Assembly: GCF_000153705.1 (NCBI RefSeq)
Contig: NZ_DS022272.1
Location: 1,805,839-1,869,838 of the forward strand
Direction of reading: 5' to 3'
Length of the DNA stretch: 64,000 bases
Source of the DNA: Fulvimarina pelagi HTCC2506
GTDB taxonomy: Bacteria; Pseudomonadota; Alphaproteobacteria; Rhizobiales; Rhizobiaceae
The position numbers and the translations under genes were made by a program. Of this stretch, positions 1-8,536 are shown piece by piece; position 1 is the stretch's first letter; each line of letters opens with the position of its first letter. Under the pieces are notes generated by a model, which worked only from the letters and a program-made list of their open reading frames with translations, was not told where the DNA came from and made no database searches.

Positions 1-28
1 TGTCGGAAGAGTTCGGACGGTCGGACAT
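1..28 (-). CDS. Start of a gene running off the left edge (partial)
   Basis: On the minus strand an ATG at 28-26 opens a frame reading MSDRPNSSD before the window ends. A purine-rich AAGGGA lies about seven bases upstream of it, a plausible ribosome binding site. It would be the next gene after the sugar dehydrogenase at 116-1051 in the same transcription unit, about 90 bases downstream of its stop. Too little is visible to name it. A sugar-acid dehydratase or lactonase would complete the pathway encoded upstream, but that is only inference from context. Confidence 0.4.
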
Positions 29-115
29 GGAGGTCCCTTCTCGATGTTGGCCGGAGGCGGCCGGTTCTGGCGGCGTGCCCTCCGATAAATGCGTGGCTCG
101 GCAGACGCACCGGGC

Positions 116-1051
116 CTAGATGGGTTCTTCGTGGAACGCGTCCACGGTTTCGCGACGCCCTAGCATGAAGGCGTCCGCCACATGACGCAGCGGCGCGATA
201 TCGACATCGCTGGTGCCTGAGCCGACAAGATCGACGAAATGCCGGTAGATGCCACGATATTCGGCATCCGGTTCGTCAATGACGGGCTTGCCGTCGAGCG
301 TGAGCTTCTTGCCGCCTTCGGAGAGTTCCAGAGAGCCACCGTCCTCCGTCTCGACGACAATGTCCCAGGTCTGCGGACCCTCCTGCCGCCAGTCGAAATC
401 GGCGGTGAGGTCGAGGCCGTTCGCATCGGTGAAGGCGAGCTTCGCCGCGATCGGGGCCTGCCGGTTCTCTGGGAAAGAGAGCGTCGAGCCGGTGAGAAAG
501 AATGTCGTCGGCAAGATGTGCGTCGCGATCGAGAGCGCGTTGATGCCTGGGTCAAAGACGCCGAGCCCGCCCGGCTCCCAGATCCATTCCTGCCCGGGAT
601 GCCAGCGGCGGACGTCCTCCTTCCAGGTGATGACCGCGCGGCGGACGGAGCGCTTCGCAAGCCAATCCCATGCAGGCTCGACAGCCGGCGCGAAGCGGGA
701 ATGCCAGGTGGCGAAAAGCGTGACACCTTTCTCGCGCGCGACTTCCACAAGGTCTTCGACCTCGCTCAGCGTCGCGCCGGGCGGCTTTTCGAGGAGGACG
801 TGCCTGCCGGCCTTCAGAGCTTCGAGCGCCAGCGCATAGCGAACCTGCGGCGGCGTGCAGAGTCCGACGGCGTCGATCTCCGTGCCGCTCAGCATCTCTG
901 TCAGGGATGTAAAGTTGGCGATGCCATCCACCGAAGCCGAACGACTGGCGGCGGCGGCGAGCGCGATCCCGTCGGTCGCCTCGATCGACGGGAAATGCTG
1001 GTCCCGCGCGATCTTGCCAACGCCGACGAGGCCGAGACGAATGCCGCTCAT
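116..1051 (-). CDS. Gfo/Idh/MocA-family oxidoreductase, probable D-galactose 1-dehydrogenase
   Basis: The 311-residue protein opens with a Rossmann nucleotide-binding stretch (GLVGVGKIA) and carries the family signature EKPPGAT near residue 89, where the lysine is the usual catalytic contact. WEPGGLGVFDPGINA near residues 157-171 is the typical substrate-side region. Single-domain enzymes of this type oxidise galactose or arabinose to the lactone with NAD(P). Its ATG overlaps the stop of the permease gene by four bases (ATGA), so the two are probably translationally coupled. With dgoK and dgoA in the same cluster, a role as first enzyme of the non-phosphorylated (De Ley-Doudoroff) galactose route is the best reading. 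L-arabinose or D-fucose dehydrogenase activity is an alternative. Confidence 0.72.
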   Translation of the reverse strand: MSGIRLGLVGVGKIARDQHFPSIEATDGIALAAAASRSASVDGIANFTSLTEMLSGTEIDAVGLCTPPQVRYALALEALKAGRHVLLEKPPGATLSEVEDLVEVAREKGVTLFATWHSRFAPAVEPAWDWLAKRSVRRAVITWKEDVRRWHPGQEWIWEPGGLGVFDPGINALSIATHILPTTFFLTGSTLSFPENRQAPIAAKLAFTDANGLDLTADFDWRQEGPQTWDIVVETEDGGSLELSEGGKKLTLDGKPVIDEPDAEYRGIYRHFVDLVGSGTSDVDIAPLRHVADAFMLGRRETVDAFHEEPI

Positions 1052-2259
1052 GATGCGCGCGAGCGGTTCACGACGTCGAAGATCACGGCGAGCAGAAGGA
1101 CGAGGCCCTTGATCACCTGCTGATAGTCGATGCCGATGCCGAGGATCGACATGCCGTTGTTCATCACGCCCATGATGAACGCCCCGATGACCGCACCGAC
1201 AATGGTGCCGACACCGCCCGCCATGGACGCGCCGCCGATGAAGACGGCCGCGATGACGTCGAGCTCGAAGGCAAGCCCCGCCTTCGGGGTCGCGGTATTG
1301 AGGCGTGCTGCAAAGACGAGGCCGGCGAGCGCCGCCAGCATGCCCATATTGGCAAAGGTAAGGAAGGTCAGGCGCTCGGTGTTGATGCCGGAGAGCTTCG
1401 CCGCCTTCTCGTTGCCGCCGATCGCATAGATGCGGCGGCCGATGGTCGTGCGCGAGGTGACGAAGGAATAGGCCGCAATCAGCACCGCCATCACAATGAG
1501 GACGTTCGGGAACCCGCGGAAGCTCGAGAGCAACCAGGTGAGATAGAGAATTGCGACGGCGATCAGCACGTTCTTCGCCATGAAGAAGCTAAAGGGCTCG
1601 TCGCTATGGCCGCTGCCGCGCGTCGAGAAGCGATGCTTGAGGGCGAGCCCCAGGATGAAGGCGGCGACCCCCGCCCCGAGGACGAATGAAACCAGGTGGA
1701 AGCCGCGCACATCGATGACGTCCGGCAGGAAGCCCGAGGCAAGAAGCTGGAAACCGCCAGGGAACGGACCGACCGACTGGCCGGCCAGCAGCCAGAGGGT
1801 CAGCCCCTTGAAGACGAGCATGCCTGCGAGCGTAACGATGAAGCTTGGGATCTTCCAATAGGCCACCCAATAGCCCTGCGCCGCGCCGATGAGACCGCCG
1901 ACGGCCAGGCAGATGATGCTCGCGACGAGGAAGTTCATGTCCCACTGCACGATCATCACCGCGGCGAGCGCGCCGACGAAGCCAAGCACCGAACCCACCG
2001 AGAGATCGATATGGCCCGACACGATGACCAGCAGCATGCCGAGCGCCATAATGACGATGTAGCTGTTCTGGAGCACCAGATTGGTCAGGTTGATCGGCTT
2101 CATCAGAATGCCGTCGGTGGCGATCTGGAAGAAGGCCATAATGACGACGAGCGCGATGAGAATGCCGTATTCGCGCATGTGCCTGCGCAGGAAGGACCAG
2201 TGGCTGGCGCTTTCCGTCTCTGAGCCAACGGCGGTGTCGGTCGTTGCTTGCTGCGACAT
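1048..2259 (-). CDS. gguB: Sugar ABC transporter permease (GguB-like)
   Basis: The 403-residue membrane protein has about ten hydrophobic segments and belongs to the ribose/xylose permease family. The motif SGHIDLSVGSVLGFVGA and the cytoplasmic-loop EAA-like region (GRRIYAIGGNEKAAKLSGI) are typical of multiple-sugar permeases next to ChvE. The reading frame continues upstream to about 2583, but that extension is arginine-rich and overlaps gguA out of frame. The ATG at 2259 has a strong GGGAGG site just upstream and is taken as the start. It would form the membrane channel for ChvE-bound sugar, with GguA as motor. The stop overlaps the next start by four bases. Confidence 0.93.
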   Translation of the reverse strand: MSQQATTDTAVGSETESASHWSFLRRHMREYGILIALVVIMAFFQIATDGILMKPINLTNLVLQNSYIVIMALGMLLVIVSGHIDLSVGSVLGFVGALAAVMIVQWDMNFLVASIICLAVGGLIGAAQGYWVAYWKIPSFIVTLAGMLVFKGLTLWLLAGQSVGPFPGGFQLLASGFLPDVIDVRGFHLVSFVLGAGVAAFILGLALKHRFSTRGSGHSDEPFSFFMAKNVLIAVAILYLTWLLSSFRGFPNVLIVMAVLIAAYSFVTSRTTIGRRIYAIGGNEKAAKLSGINTERLTFLTFANMGMLAALAGLVFAARLNTATPKAGLAFELDVIAAVFIGGASMAGGVGTIVGAVIGAFIMGVMNNGMSILGIGIDYQQVIKGLVLLLAVIFDVVNRSRAS

Positions 2260-2309
2260 GGTTCCTCCCTTGGGATGCCAGCCGGCATAGGCAGTTCCTG
2301 CCCTGCCCC

Positions 2310-3845
2310 CTACGCCTTGCCCGACGACCGGATGATGGCCGCCATGATCTTTTCCTGAGATGCTTCCGCAGTCGGCATCTCGCCGACGAAGCGTCCTTCG
2401 TTCATCACGTAGATGCGGTCGGATATGCCGAGGAGTTCGGGCATTTCCGACGAGATGACGATCACCGCCTTGCCCTGAGCGGCGAGCTCTCCGATGATCG
2501 AATAGATTTCGTATTTCGCCCCGACGTCGATGCCGCGTGTCGGCTCGTCGAGGATCAGCACCTCCGGCCCGGCGAAGAGCCATTTCGCCAGCACGACCTT
2601 CTGCTGGTTGCCGCCGGAGAGGTTCACCGCCTCCTGGGCGATCGAGGACGACTTGATGCGCAGCCGGTCGCGATAGTCGTTGGCGACCTTCGCCTCCTTG
2701 CGGTCGCTGACGACGATGCCGCCGTTCGCGATGCCCGGCAGATTGGCGAGCGGCACGTTCCGCCGGATGGTCTCGTCGAGGACGAGGCCGTAAAGCTTGC
2801 GGTCCTCGGTGACGTAGCAGATGCCGGCATCGATCGCCCGACCGACGGTGGAGGTGTCGACCGGCTTGCCGTGAAGCAGCACTTCACCGGAGACGTAATG
2901 GCCGTAAGAGCGACCGAAGAGACTCATGGCGAGCTCGGTACGACCTGCCCCCATAAGCCCGGCAATGCCGACAACCTCGCCGGCCCGGGCCTTGAAGGAA
3001 ACGTCCTTCACCACGGTGCGGCTGGAATGCTGCGGGTGCGTGGCCGTCCAGTTCTTCACCTCGAAGATCGTCTCGCCGATCTTCGGCTCGCGCGGCGGAT
3101 AGCGGTCTTCGAGGGAGCGCCCCACCATGTCGCGGATGATGTCGTCTTCCGAAACGTTGCCGCCCGAGCAATCGAGCGTCGAGACCGCCGCGCCGTCGCG
3201 GAGGACCGTGATCGAGTCGGCGATCTTCGCGATCTCGTTGAGCTTGTGCGAGATCATGATCGAGGCGATGCCGCGCTGCTTGAATTCGAGCAGCAGGTCG
3301 AGCAGCGCCTGGGAGTCTTTCTCGTTGAGCGAGGAGGTCGGCTCGTCGAGGATAAGAAGTTTCACCTCCTTCGACAGCGCCTTGGCGATCTCGACCAGCT
3401 GCTGCTTGCCGAGGCCCAGATTCGTGACGAGTTCCTGCGGACTTTCCTTCAGGCCGACGCGTTTCAGGAGTTCGCCGGTGCGCTCAAAGGTCTGCTTCCA
3501 ATCGATGATGCCCTTGGAAGCGCGCTCGTTGCCGAGAAAGATGTTCTCGGCGATCGACAGGAGCGGTATCAACGCGAGCTCCTGGTGGATGATGATGATG
3601 CCGAGGTTTTCCGAGTCGCGGATGCCGGAAAACTTGCATTCTTCTCCGCGAAAGCTGATCGCGCCCTCGTAGGAGCCATGCGGATAAATGCCTGACAGCA
3701 CCTTCATCAGGGTCGATTTTCCGGCGCCGTTCTCACCGCAAAGCGCGTGGATCTCGCCCTCGGCGACGCGCAGATTCACGTCGTCGAGCGCCTTCACGCC
3801 GGGAAAGGTCTTGGTGATGCCCCGCATTTCGAGAATGGGCTGCAT
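2310..3845 (-). CDS. gguA: Sugar ABC transporter ATP-binding protein (GguA-like)
   Basis: The 511-residue protein has two ABC ATPase halves, as in xylose/ribose-type importers. The first half has a complete Walker A (GENGAGKST, residues 37-45), a Q-loop region ([12 protein letters not shown]) and Walker B ([11 protein letters not shown]). The second half has the degenerate Walker A of this family ([10 protein letters not shown]), a canonical signature ([15 protein letters not shown]) and Walker B ([11 protein letters not shown]). It sits between chvE and gguB, all on the minus strand, and would energise sugar uptake from the cytoplasmic face. Length and layout are normal for the family. Confidence 0.95.
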   Translation of the reverse strand: MQPILEMRGITKTFPGVKALDDVNLRVAEGEIHALCGENGAGKSTLMKVLSGIYPHGSYEGAISFRGEECKFSGIRDSENLGIIIIHQELALIPLLSIAENIFLGNERASKGIIDWKQTFERTGELLKRVGLKESPQELVTNLGLGKQQLVEIAKALSKEVKLLILDEPTSSLNEKDSQALLDLLLEFKQRGIASIMISHKLNEIAKIADSITVLRDGAAVSTLDCSGGNVSEDDIIRDMVGRSLEDRYPPREPKIGETIFEVKNWTATHPQHSSRTVVKDVSFKARAGEVVGIAGLMGAGRTELAMSLFGRSYGHYVSGEVLLHGKPVDTSTVGRAIDAGICYVTEDRKLYGLVLDETIRRNVPLANLPGIANGGIVVSDRKEAKVANDYRDRLRIKSSSIAQEAVNLSGGNQQKVVLAKWLFAGPEVLILDEPTRGIDVGAKYEIYSIIGELAAQGKAVIVISSEMPELLGISDRIYVMNEGRFVGEMPTAEASQEKIMAAIIRSSGKA

Positions 3846-3902
3846 GGGTCGTCTGGCTCGCCGCTGATACGAGAAAAATCGATTATCCGATCATCTGCGA
3901 AG

Positions 3903-3926
3903 GGGCGGCGCCGCAAGGCACCGCCC
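3903..3926 (-). other. Intercistronic hairpin between chvE and gguA
   Basis: GGGCGG pairs with CCGCCC, and inside it GCC pairs with GGC, giving a nine-pair stem with one mismatch (C opposite A) and a four-base loop. It lies about 15 bases downstream of the chvE stop, with no T-run, so it is unlikely to be a full terminator. Hairpins at this position often protect the 3' end of the binding-protein part of an operon mRNA and give more binding protein than ATPase. That role is inferred here. Confidence 0.6.
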
Positions 3927-3940
3927 ACGACACGGCATGA

Positions 3941-5017
3941 TCAGTTCAGTTGGTCCGCGGTATAATATCCCGACTCGATGAGGGTCGACTCGATGTTCTC
4001 TTCGGTCACGAGCTCGGGTTTCAGGAGGTAGGACGGGACCACCTTGACGCCGTTGTCGTAGGTCTCGGTGTCATTGATCTCCGGCTCGCCCTCGTTGAGC
4101 ACGGCCTCGACCATGGAGACGGTGACTTCCGCGAGTTTGCGGGTGTCTTTGAAGATCGTCGAATACTGGTCGCCGCGCTGGATCGCCTTGACCGAGGGCA
4201 CTTCGGCGTCCTGGCCGGTGATGATCGGCATGGTGAGATCGTCCGAGCCGTAGCCGACGCCCTTCACCGAGGAGATGATGCCGATCGACAGGCCGTCATA
4301 GGGCGAGAGAACGCCGTGGACCTGATTGTCGCCGGTGTAGTTCGCCGATAGGAGATTATCCATGCGGGCCTGAGCAACCGAGCCATCCCAGCGCAGGGTG
4401 CCGACCGTGTCCATGCCCATCTGGCCGGACGGGATGGTGATCTTGCCCTCGTCTATCATCGGCTGGAGCACGCTCATCGCACCGTCGTAGAAGAAATAGG
4501 CGTTGTTGTCGTCCGGCGAACCGCCGAACAGCTCCACGTTCCAAGTCTCCGCATCCGGGAAGCGCTCTTCGAGACCCGATACGAGCGACTCGCCCTGAAG
4601 GACGCCGACCTGGAAGTTGTCGAAGGTGGCGTAGTAGTCGACATCGCCGGAATCGCGGATCAGGCGGTCATAGGCGATGACCGGGATGCCAGACGCGGCG
4701 GCGTTGGCCAGCGCATTGGACAGGGTCGTTCCGTCGATCGCCGCGATCACCAGCGCACCGACGCCCTTGGTGATCATGTTCTCGACCTGCGAGAGCTGGT
4801 TCGGAATGTCGTCCTCGGCATACTGCAGATCGGTGCCGTAGCCGGCTTCCTCGAACTGCTTGACCATGTTGTTGCCGTCGTCGATCCAACGAGCCGAGGA
4901 CTTCGTCGGCATGGCGATGCCGACCGTGCCCTTGTCCTGCGCGAAGGTCGTTGCCGGCTGCGCCGCAAGCATGCCGACCGCGGCTGCGGCGACTGCAAGT
5001 GTCTTCAAAAGCTTCAT
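3941..5017 (-). CDS. chvE: Periplasmic sugar-binding protein ChvE
   Basis: The 358-residue protein starts with a Sec signal peptide (basic MKLLK, hydrophobic core, cleavage probably after TFA near residue 26). The mature part reads [20 protein letters not shown], which I recognise as ChvE of Agrobacterium and rhizobia; [12 protein letters not shown] and [13 protein letters not shown] match it as well. ChvE binds galactose, glucose, arabinose and related aldoses, feeds the Ggu importer and, in Agrobacterium, signals to VirA. The ATG at 5017 has GGGAGG upstream; a longer frame to 5080 adds no plausible signal sequence. It is the first transporter gene of the unit and is followed by a hairpin. 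No virA/virG lies nearby, so a transport role is the safer reading. Confidence 0.95.
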   Translation of the reverse strand: MKLLKTLAVAAAAVGMLAAQPATTFAQDKGTVGIAMPTKSSARWIDDGNNMVKQFEEAGYGTDLQYAEDDIPNQLSQVENMITKGVGALVIAAIDGTTLSNALANAAASGIPVIAYDRLIRDSGDVDYYATFDNFQVGVLQGESLVSGLEERFPDAETWNVELFGGSPDDNNAYFFYDGAMSVLQPMIDEGKITIPSGQMGMDTVGTLRWDGSVAQARMDNLLSANYTGDNQVHGVLSPYDGLSIGIISSVKGVGYGSDDLTMPIITGQDAEVPSVKAIQRGDQYSTIFKDTRKLAEVTVSMVEAVLNEGEPEINDTETYDNGVKVVPSYLLKPELVTEENIESTLIESGYYTADQLN

Positions 5018-5042
5018 CGAATTACCTCCCTTTGATGAACAG

Positions 5043-5837
5043 TCATGTACCCGCCACCGGGGCGGATACGGGTTTCCCACCGGCTCGCTTACGGTCCGGC
5101 TTCGTTTCGTGCCTACCCTTACGGTTCTGGTCTTCCGCGTAGAGCGCGGTGGTCACGTCGTCGAAGGCGCTTTCGATGAGGCGGCGCATGAACAGCTCGG
5201 CCGCCTCGCCGTCGCCGGCGATGATTGCATCGGAGACGCGTTTGTGTTGCTGAAGCGTCTCCTCCTGCGGGTTCTGCCGCCAGGAAAGCGAGAACGAGAT
5301 CGACAGGCTCTTCTCGATCATCGCGCCGAGAGATCTGAGGATCGGGTTGCCGGTCGCTTCGAGAATGATCCGATGAAAGGCAAGATCTGCGGCGATCAGC
5401 TCGTCCGAGCCGCGCGGGTGGCGACCCATCGCCTCGAGGGCTTCGCTCAAACGTTTCTTGTCCGTCGCGCCGATCCGGGCAGCCGCCATGCGGGCCGCAA
5501 CCGGCTCGTTGATCAGCCGCATCTCGTAGAGCGCATCGACGAAGGTGCGCCGCTCGTCAGCCAGCAGATGCCAGGCCATGACATCAGGATCGAGCATATT
5601 CCATTCGTCGAAAGAAAGAACGCGGGTCCCAACCTTTGGACCGACGCGGAGCAGGCCCTTGGCCGCCAGAAGCCGCATGGCCTCACGGACGACGGTACGC
5701 GACACACCCCATTCTGCCGCGAGCTGGGCCTCCACCGGCAGGTTGTCACCCGGCTTGAGAATGCCCGATGTAATTCGCCTGCCATATTCGCTGGCGAGAT
5801 CAGCCGTCCTGCTTGTCTTGCGAGCCGGGCTCGACAT
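5043..5837 (-). CDS. GntR-family transcriptional regulator, FCD (FadR) subfamily
   Basis: The protein has an N-terminal winged helix ([26 protein letters not shown], then [21 protein letters not shown]) and a C-terminal FCD ligand domain. The FCD part shows the metal-binding histidine pattern ([17 protein letters not shown] and [10 protein letters not shown]). The ATG at 5837 is preferred because GGGAGG lies nine bases upstream; an in-frame ATG at 5864 lies upstream of that site. The gene lies between dgoA and chvE on the same strand. It is likely the local repressor of the sugar module, relieved by a sugar-acid intermediate such as 2-keto-3-deoxygalactonate (inference). The C-terminal tail is basic. 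Confidence 0.9.
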   Translation of the reverse strand: MSSPARKTSRTADLASEYGRRITSGILKPGDNLPVEAQLAAEWGVSRTVVREAMRLLAAKGLLRVGPKVGTRVLSFDEWNMLDPDVMAWHLLADERRTFVDALYEMRLINEPVAARMAAARIGATDKKRLSEALEAMGRHPRGSDELIAADLAFHRIILEATGNPILRSLGAMIEKSLSISFSLSWRQNPQEETLQQHKRVSDAIIAGDGEAAELFMRRLIESAFDDVTTALYAEDQNRKGRHETKPDRKRAGGKPVSAPVAGT

Positions 5838-5862
5838 CGAAACGAGCCTCCCACTCGACTTC

Positions 5863-5877
5863 AATAATCATACCATT
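5863..5877. promoter_or_regulatory. Candidate GntR/FCD operator upstream of the regulator
   Basis: The imperfect palindrome AATAATCATACCATT lies 26 bases upstream of the regulator start, in the spacer between dgoA and the regulator. Its core TAATCATACCA fits the FadR-subfamily consensus TNGTNNNACNA with one mismatch. The surrounding 100 bases are visibly richer in A+T than the genes. It could serve autoregulation and control of the chvE operon. Confidence 0.4.
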
Positions 5878-5938
5878 GCAGAATTCGGCGGACAGCTCAA
5901 GAGGTTTGAACAATATAGTACGCTTATTGATGTGATGA

Positions 5939-6544
5939 TTAGGAGAACGCCGAATCATAGGCGGCGACAATCTCCTTCGCTCGCGAGGCGACGTCCGACG
6001 GGCTCATGCCGGGTTTGTAAATGCCTGTTCCCATTCCGAAACCCGTGATCCCGACATCGCACCAAGCTTTGAAATCTGCGGGTCCGACGCCGCCAACGGC
6101 ATAGGCCTTCGTACCCTTCGGGAGGACAGCCGACAGCGCCGCGAAGCCGTCCGTGCCGAGCTTGAACGCCGGAAAGAATTTCAGCCCATCCGCCCCCGCT
6201 CGGAGAGCCGCTAACGATTCGCTCGCGGTGAAGACGCCCGGATAGGACAGCATGCCGGCGGCCTTCGCCGCGCGGATTACGTCCGGACAGACATCCGGCG
6301 AGACTACCATCTTGGCGCCGATCGCCGAGAGTTCGGCCACCGCCTCGACATCGAGAACGGTGCCGGCACCGACGATCGCATCCTCACTGACCTTCCGGAC
6401 CATCTTCGCGATGCTCTCGAAGGGTTTCGGCGAATTCAATGGCACCTCGATCCTGGAGATGCCGGCTTCGATGAGAACGTCGAACACGGCTTCGGCCTCG
6501 TCCGGCCCTATGCCGCGCAGGATGGCGATGATTTCCCTGTTCAT
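5939..6544 (-). CDS. dgoA: 2-dehydro-3-deoxy-6-phosphogalactonate aldolase
   Basis: This 201-residue class I aldolase of the KDPG/KDPGal family cleaves 2-keto-3-deoxy-6-phosphogalactonate to pyruvate and glyceraldehyde 3-phosphate. Visible features are the opening IIAILRGI, E33 in RIEVPLNSP, GAGTV, the Schiff-base lysine K122 in LKFFPAFKLG, and GGVGPADF. LNSPKPFESI and the short length favour the galactonate over the gluconate enzyme. dgoK ends 11 bases upstream, so the two are co-transcribed and act in sequence. Confidence 0.9.
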   Translation of the reverse strand: MNREIIAILRGIGPDEAEAVFDVLIEAGISRIEVPLNSPKPFESIAKMVRKVSEDAIVGAGTVLDVEAVAELSAIGAKMVVSPDVCPDVIRAAKAAGMLSYPGVFTASESLAALRAGADGLKFFPAFKLGTDGFAALSAVLPKGTKAYAVGGVGPADFKAWCDVGITGFGMGTGIYKPGMSPSDVASRAKEIVAAYDSAFS

Positions 6545-6555
6545 CCGTCGAGCCT

Positions 6556-7515
6556 TCAGCGTTTCAGGTTTCGATAGGCGGCGGTAAGGCCGGCTAGAGT
6601 GAGTTCGTCGCCGGGCACGGTGCGGACGGCGGCTCCGGCGATGGTCAAAGCTTCTCGATAGGCCTTGGCCAAAGCGCTTTCGCCGATGATGACCGTCTCA
6701 CTCTCCTGCCAGAACGAATGCGCCGCGACGAGTTCTGCGCCGATGAGAAGGCCGGAGAGCCGGGCTCTTCCCGCCCCCGCCGCGTGGTCGTTGAGAAGGG
6801 TCGCGGCACGGATCGCAAAGAACTCGCCGGTGACGGCCGCAGGATCTTCGAGCGCATCCGTCACGGCTTGCGCGAACGCGGCTTCGTCGAAGCCGTCGCC
6901 GCCGAGAGAGTGGCGCAGGATGGACTGGTTCGAGAGGAGCGCGAAGAGCTCACCAGTCATGAAGGTACGGAAAGTTTCGATCCGGCCGTTCGCGATCTTC
7001 GCCCACTTGGAATGGGTGCCGGGCAGGCAGACGGCGCCCTCGAAACCCGGTGCCTCGGCCAGAAGGCCTGCGATCTGGGTCTCCTCGCCGCGCATTACGT
7101 CCGGCGGAGCGATCTGCTTGACGCCTGGCAGGATATGAATCGCAAGGCGCCCTTCGGCAGCCTCGAATGTCACGGCCTGATCCGTCGCGGACGGCTCGCA
7201 GGGACAGGCGGCATAGGGCGCTTCGACCCAACCCTGCCGCGCGCCGACCATGCCACAGCAGATAACCGGCAGCTTGTCGGCCTTGGGAAGAATATCGCCG
7301 AGAAGGTCTATGAGAACGGGCTCGAATTCGTTCGGCTTCAGCGAACCCATACCGCGATCGGAGGTGCGGTGGTCAACGACTTGATCGTCGCTCTCCATCA
7401 TCCAGAGGCGAAGATTCGTTGTTCCCCAGTCGACTGCGATCCATACGGGTCGCGCGGTGGGTGCACTGTCAGGCGATACCCCTGTTGTCGATTGTCCGTC
7501 CGCCATGCCCACCAT
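6556..7515 (-). CDS. dgoK: 2-dehydro-3-deoxygalactonokinase
   Basis: The 319-residue kinase has the ASKHA-fold phosphate loop DWGTTNLRLW near residue 28. Family stretches such as CCGMVGARQGW, LPGTHSKWA and FMTGELFALL are characteristic of DgoK. It phosphorylates 2-keto-3-deoxygalactonate, the product of galactonate dehydratase, for the aldolase encoded 11 bases downstream. The start is uncertain: ATG at 7515 or the next in-frame ATG at 7506; neither has a strong ribosome binding site. It is probably the first gene of the sugar unit, since the upstream gene ends about 100 bases away. Confidence 0.9.
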   Translation of the reverse strand: MVGMADGQSTTGVSPDSAPTARPVWIAVDWGTTNLRLWMMESDDQVVDHRTSDRGMGSLKPNEFEPVLIDLLGDILPKADKLPVICCGMVGARQGWVEAPYAACPCEPSATDQAVTFEAAEGRLAIHILPGVKQIAPPDVMRGEETQIAGLLAEAPGFEGAVCLPGTHSKWAKIANGRIETFRTFMTGELFALLSNQSILRHSLGGDGFDEAAFAQAVTDALEDPAAVTGEFFAIRAATLLNDHAAGAGRARLSGLLIGAELVAAHSFWQESETVIIGESALAKAYREALTIAGAAVRTVPGDELTLAGLTAAYRNLKR

Positions 7516-7618
7516 TCAGAGGTATCCGAAAATCCGTCGTCCGCTCATTAGGAGCGAACCGGATTCGAGGCATAGACGATCGGTTCCGCACTTGCACGCC
7601 GCAGTGCGTCTTCGAAGC

Positions 7619-8536
7619 TCAGGCGGCGCGTTCGCGAGGCACGATGCGCAGGTGGCTGGCCGTTTTGCCGCCCGGCAGCCCGGCGATGCGGTCGGCGGCC
7701 TTCAGAAGCTTTTCGCGGTCGATGCCGGTGGCGATGCCGCCCTGTTCGAAGGCGAAGTGGAGATCCTCGGTCGCCGTATTACCGGTCGCGCCGGGCGCGA
7801 ACGGACAGCCGCCGAGGCCCGCCGCCGCGCCCTCGATGATCGTGACGCCGGCGTTATAAGCGTAGAGCGCGTTGGCGACGCCCATGCCGAAGGTGTCGTG
7901 GCCGTGAAACGCCCAGACTGTGTCGTCGGGAGCCTCAGCCATCACCGTCTGGAAGCGTTTGGCGACCGTAATCGGATCGGCCCGGCCCGTCGTGTCGCAG
8001 AGCGCGAATTCGGCCCCTGGGGCGATGGAGAACGCCTCGGCAAAGACGCGGCGCACGTCGTCGAGCGGCACCGTGCCGTCGAACGGGCAGTCGAAGGAAG
8101 TAGCGAGATCGACGCGCAGGCCCGCGCCCTCTTCGCCTGCTTCGAAAACGATGGCACGGAGCTGATCGAGCGACTGCGCCACCGTCTGGCGGACATTGTT
8201 CATGTTGTGCGCTGCGGAGACCGAGACCACGAAGACGAGGTCCGGATAGCCAGCTTCCAGGGCGAGGCTCGCGCCTTTGGCGTTCGGCACGAGCACCGAC
8301 ATGCGGCAGCCGCTTCGGCCTTTGAAATGGGCGGCGATCTCCCTCATGTCACCCATCTGCGGGATCGCCTTCGGGCTAACGAAGGAGCCGAGCTCCATAC
8401 GCGTCACGCCCGCCGCGACCAGATCCTCGATGATCAAAATCTTCTCCCCCGTCGGCAACGGGTCGGAGATCGACTGGAAACCGTCGCGGGGGGCGACTTC
8501 GAGGAGGGTGACGGTGCCGGATTGGGCTTCGCTCAT
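7619..8536 (-). CDS. Hydroxymethylglutaryl-CoA lyase-family enzyme
   Basis: The 305-residue TIM-barrel protein carries the HMG-CoA lyase hallmarks: EVAPRDGFQ (catalytic Arg-Asp), MELGSFVSPKAIPQM, the metal histidines in FHGHDTFGMGVAN, and the cysteine loop GLGGCPFAPGATGNTATED. Members cleave 3-hydroxy-3-substituted acyl-CoAs to acetyl-CoA (or a homologue) plus a keto acid. Its start overlaps the stop of the upstream aconitase-like gene by four bases, so the two are tightly coupled. With no leucine-degradation genes nearby, the substrate is probably not HMG-CoA but a CoA ester made by the CoA-transferase in this operon, for example citramalyl-CoA (inference). Confidence 0.85.
   Translation of the reverse strand: MSEAQSGTVTLLEVAPRDGFQSISDPLPTGEKILIIEDLVAAGVTRMELGSFVSPKAIPQMGDMREIAAHFKGRSGCRMSVLVPNAKGASLALEAGYPDLVFVVSVSAAHNMNNVRQTVAQSLDQLRAIVFEAGEEGAGLRVDLATSFDCPFDGTVPLDDVRRVFAEAFSIAPGAEFALCDTTGRADPITVAKRFQTVMAEAPDDTVWAFHGHDTFGMGVANALYAYNAGVTIIEGAAAGLGGCPFAPGATGNTATEDLHFAFEQGGIATGIDREKLLKAADRIAGLPGGKTASHLRIVPRERAA

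Noticed and set aside
2260-2583. Upstream extension of the permease frame by 108 residues
   Set aside because: The stretch is arginine-rich, overlaps gguA in another frame, and a good ribosome binding site precedes the internal ATG at 2259.
2244-3695. Long plus-strand open frame of 483 codons opposite gguA
   Set aside because: It is the antisense shadow of a clear ABC ATPase gene. Its composition (runs of Asp, Arg, Val, Gly) is typical of GC-rich reverse frames and no domain is visible.
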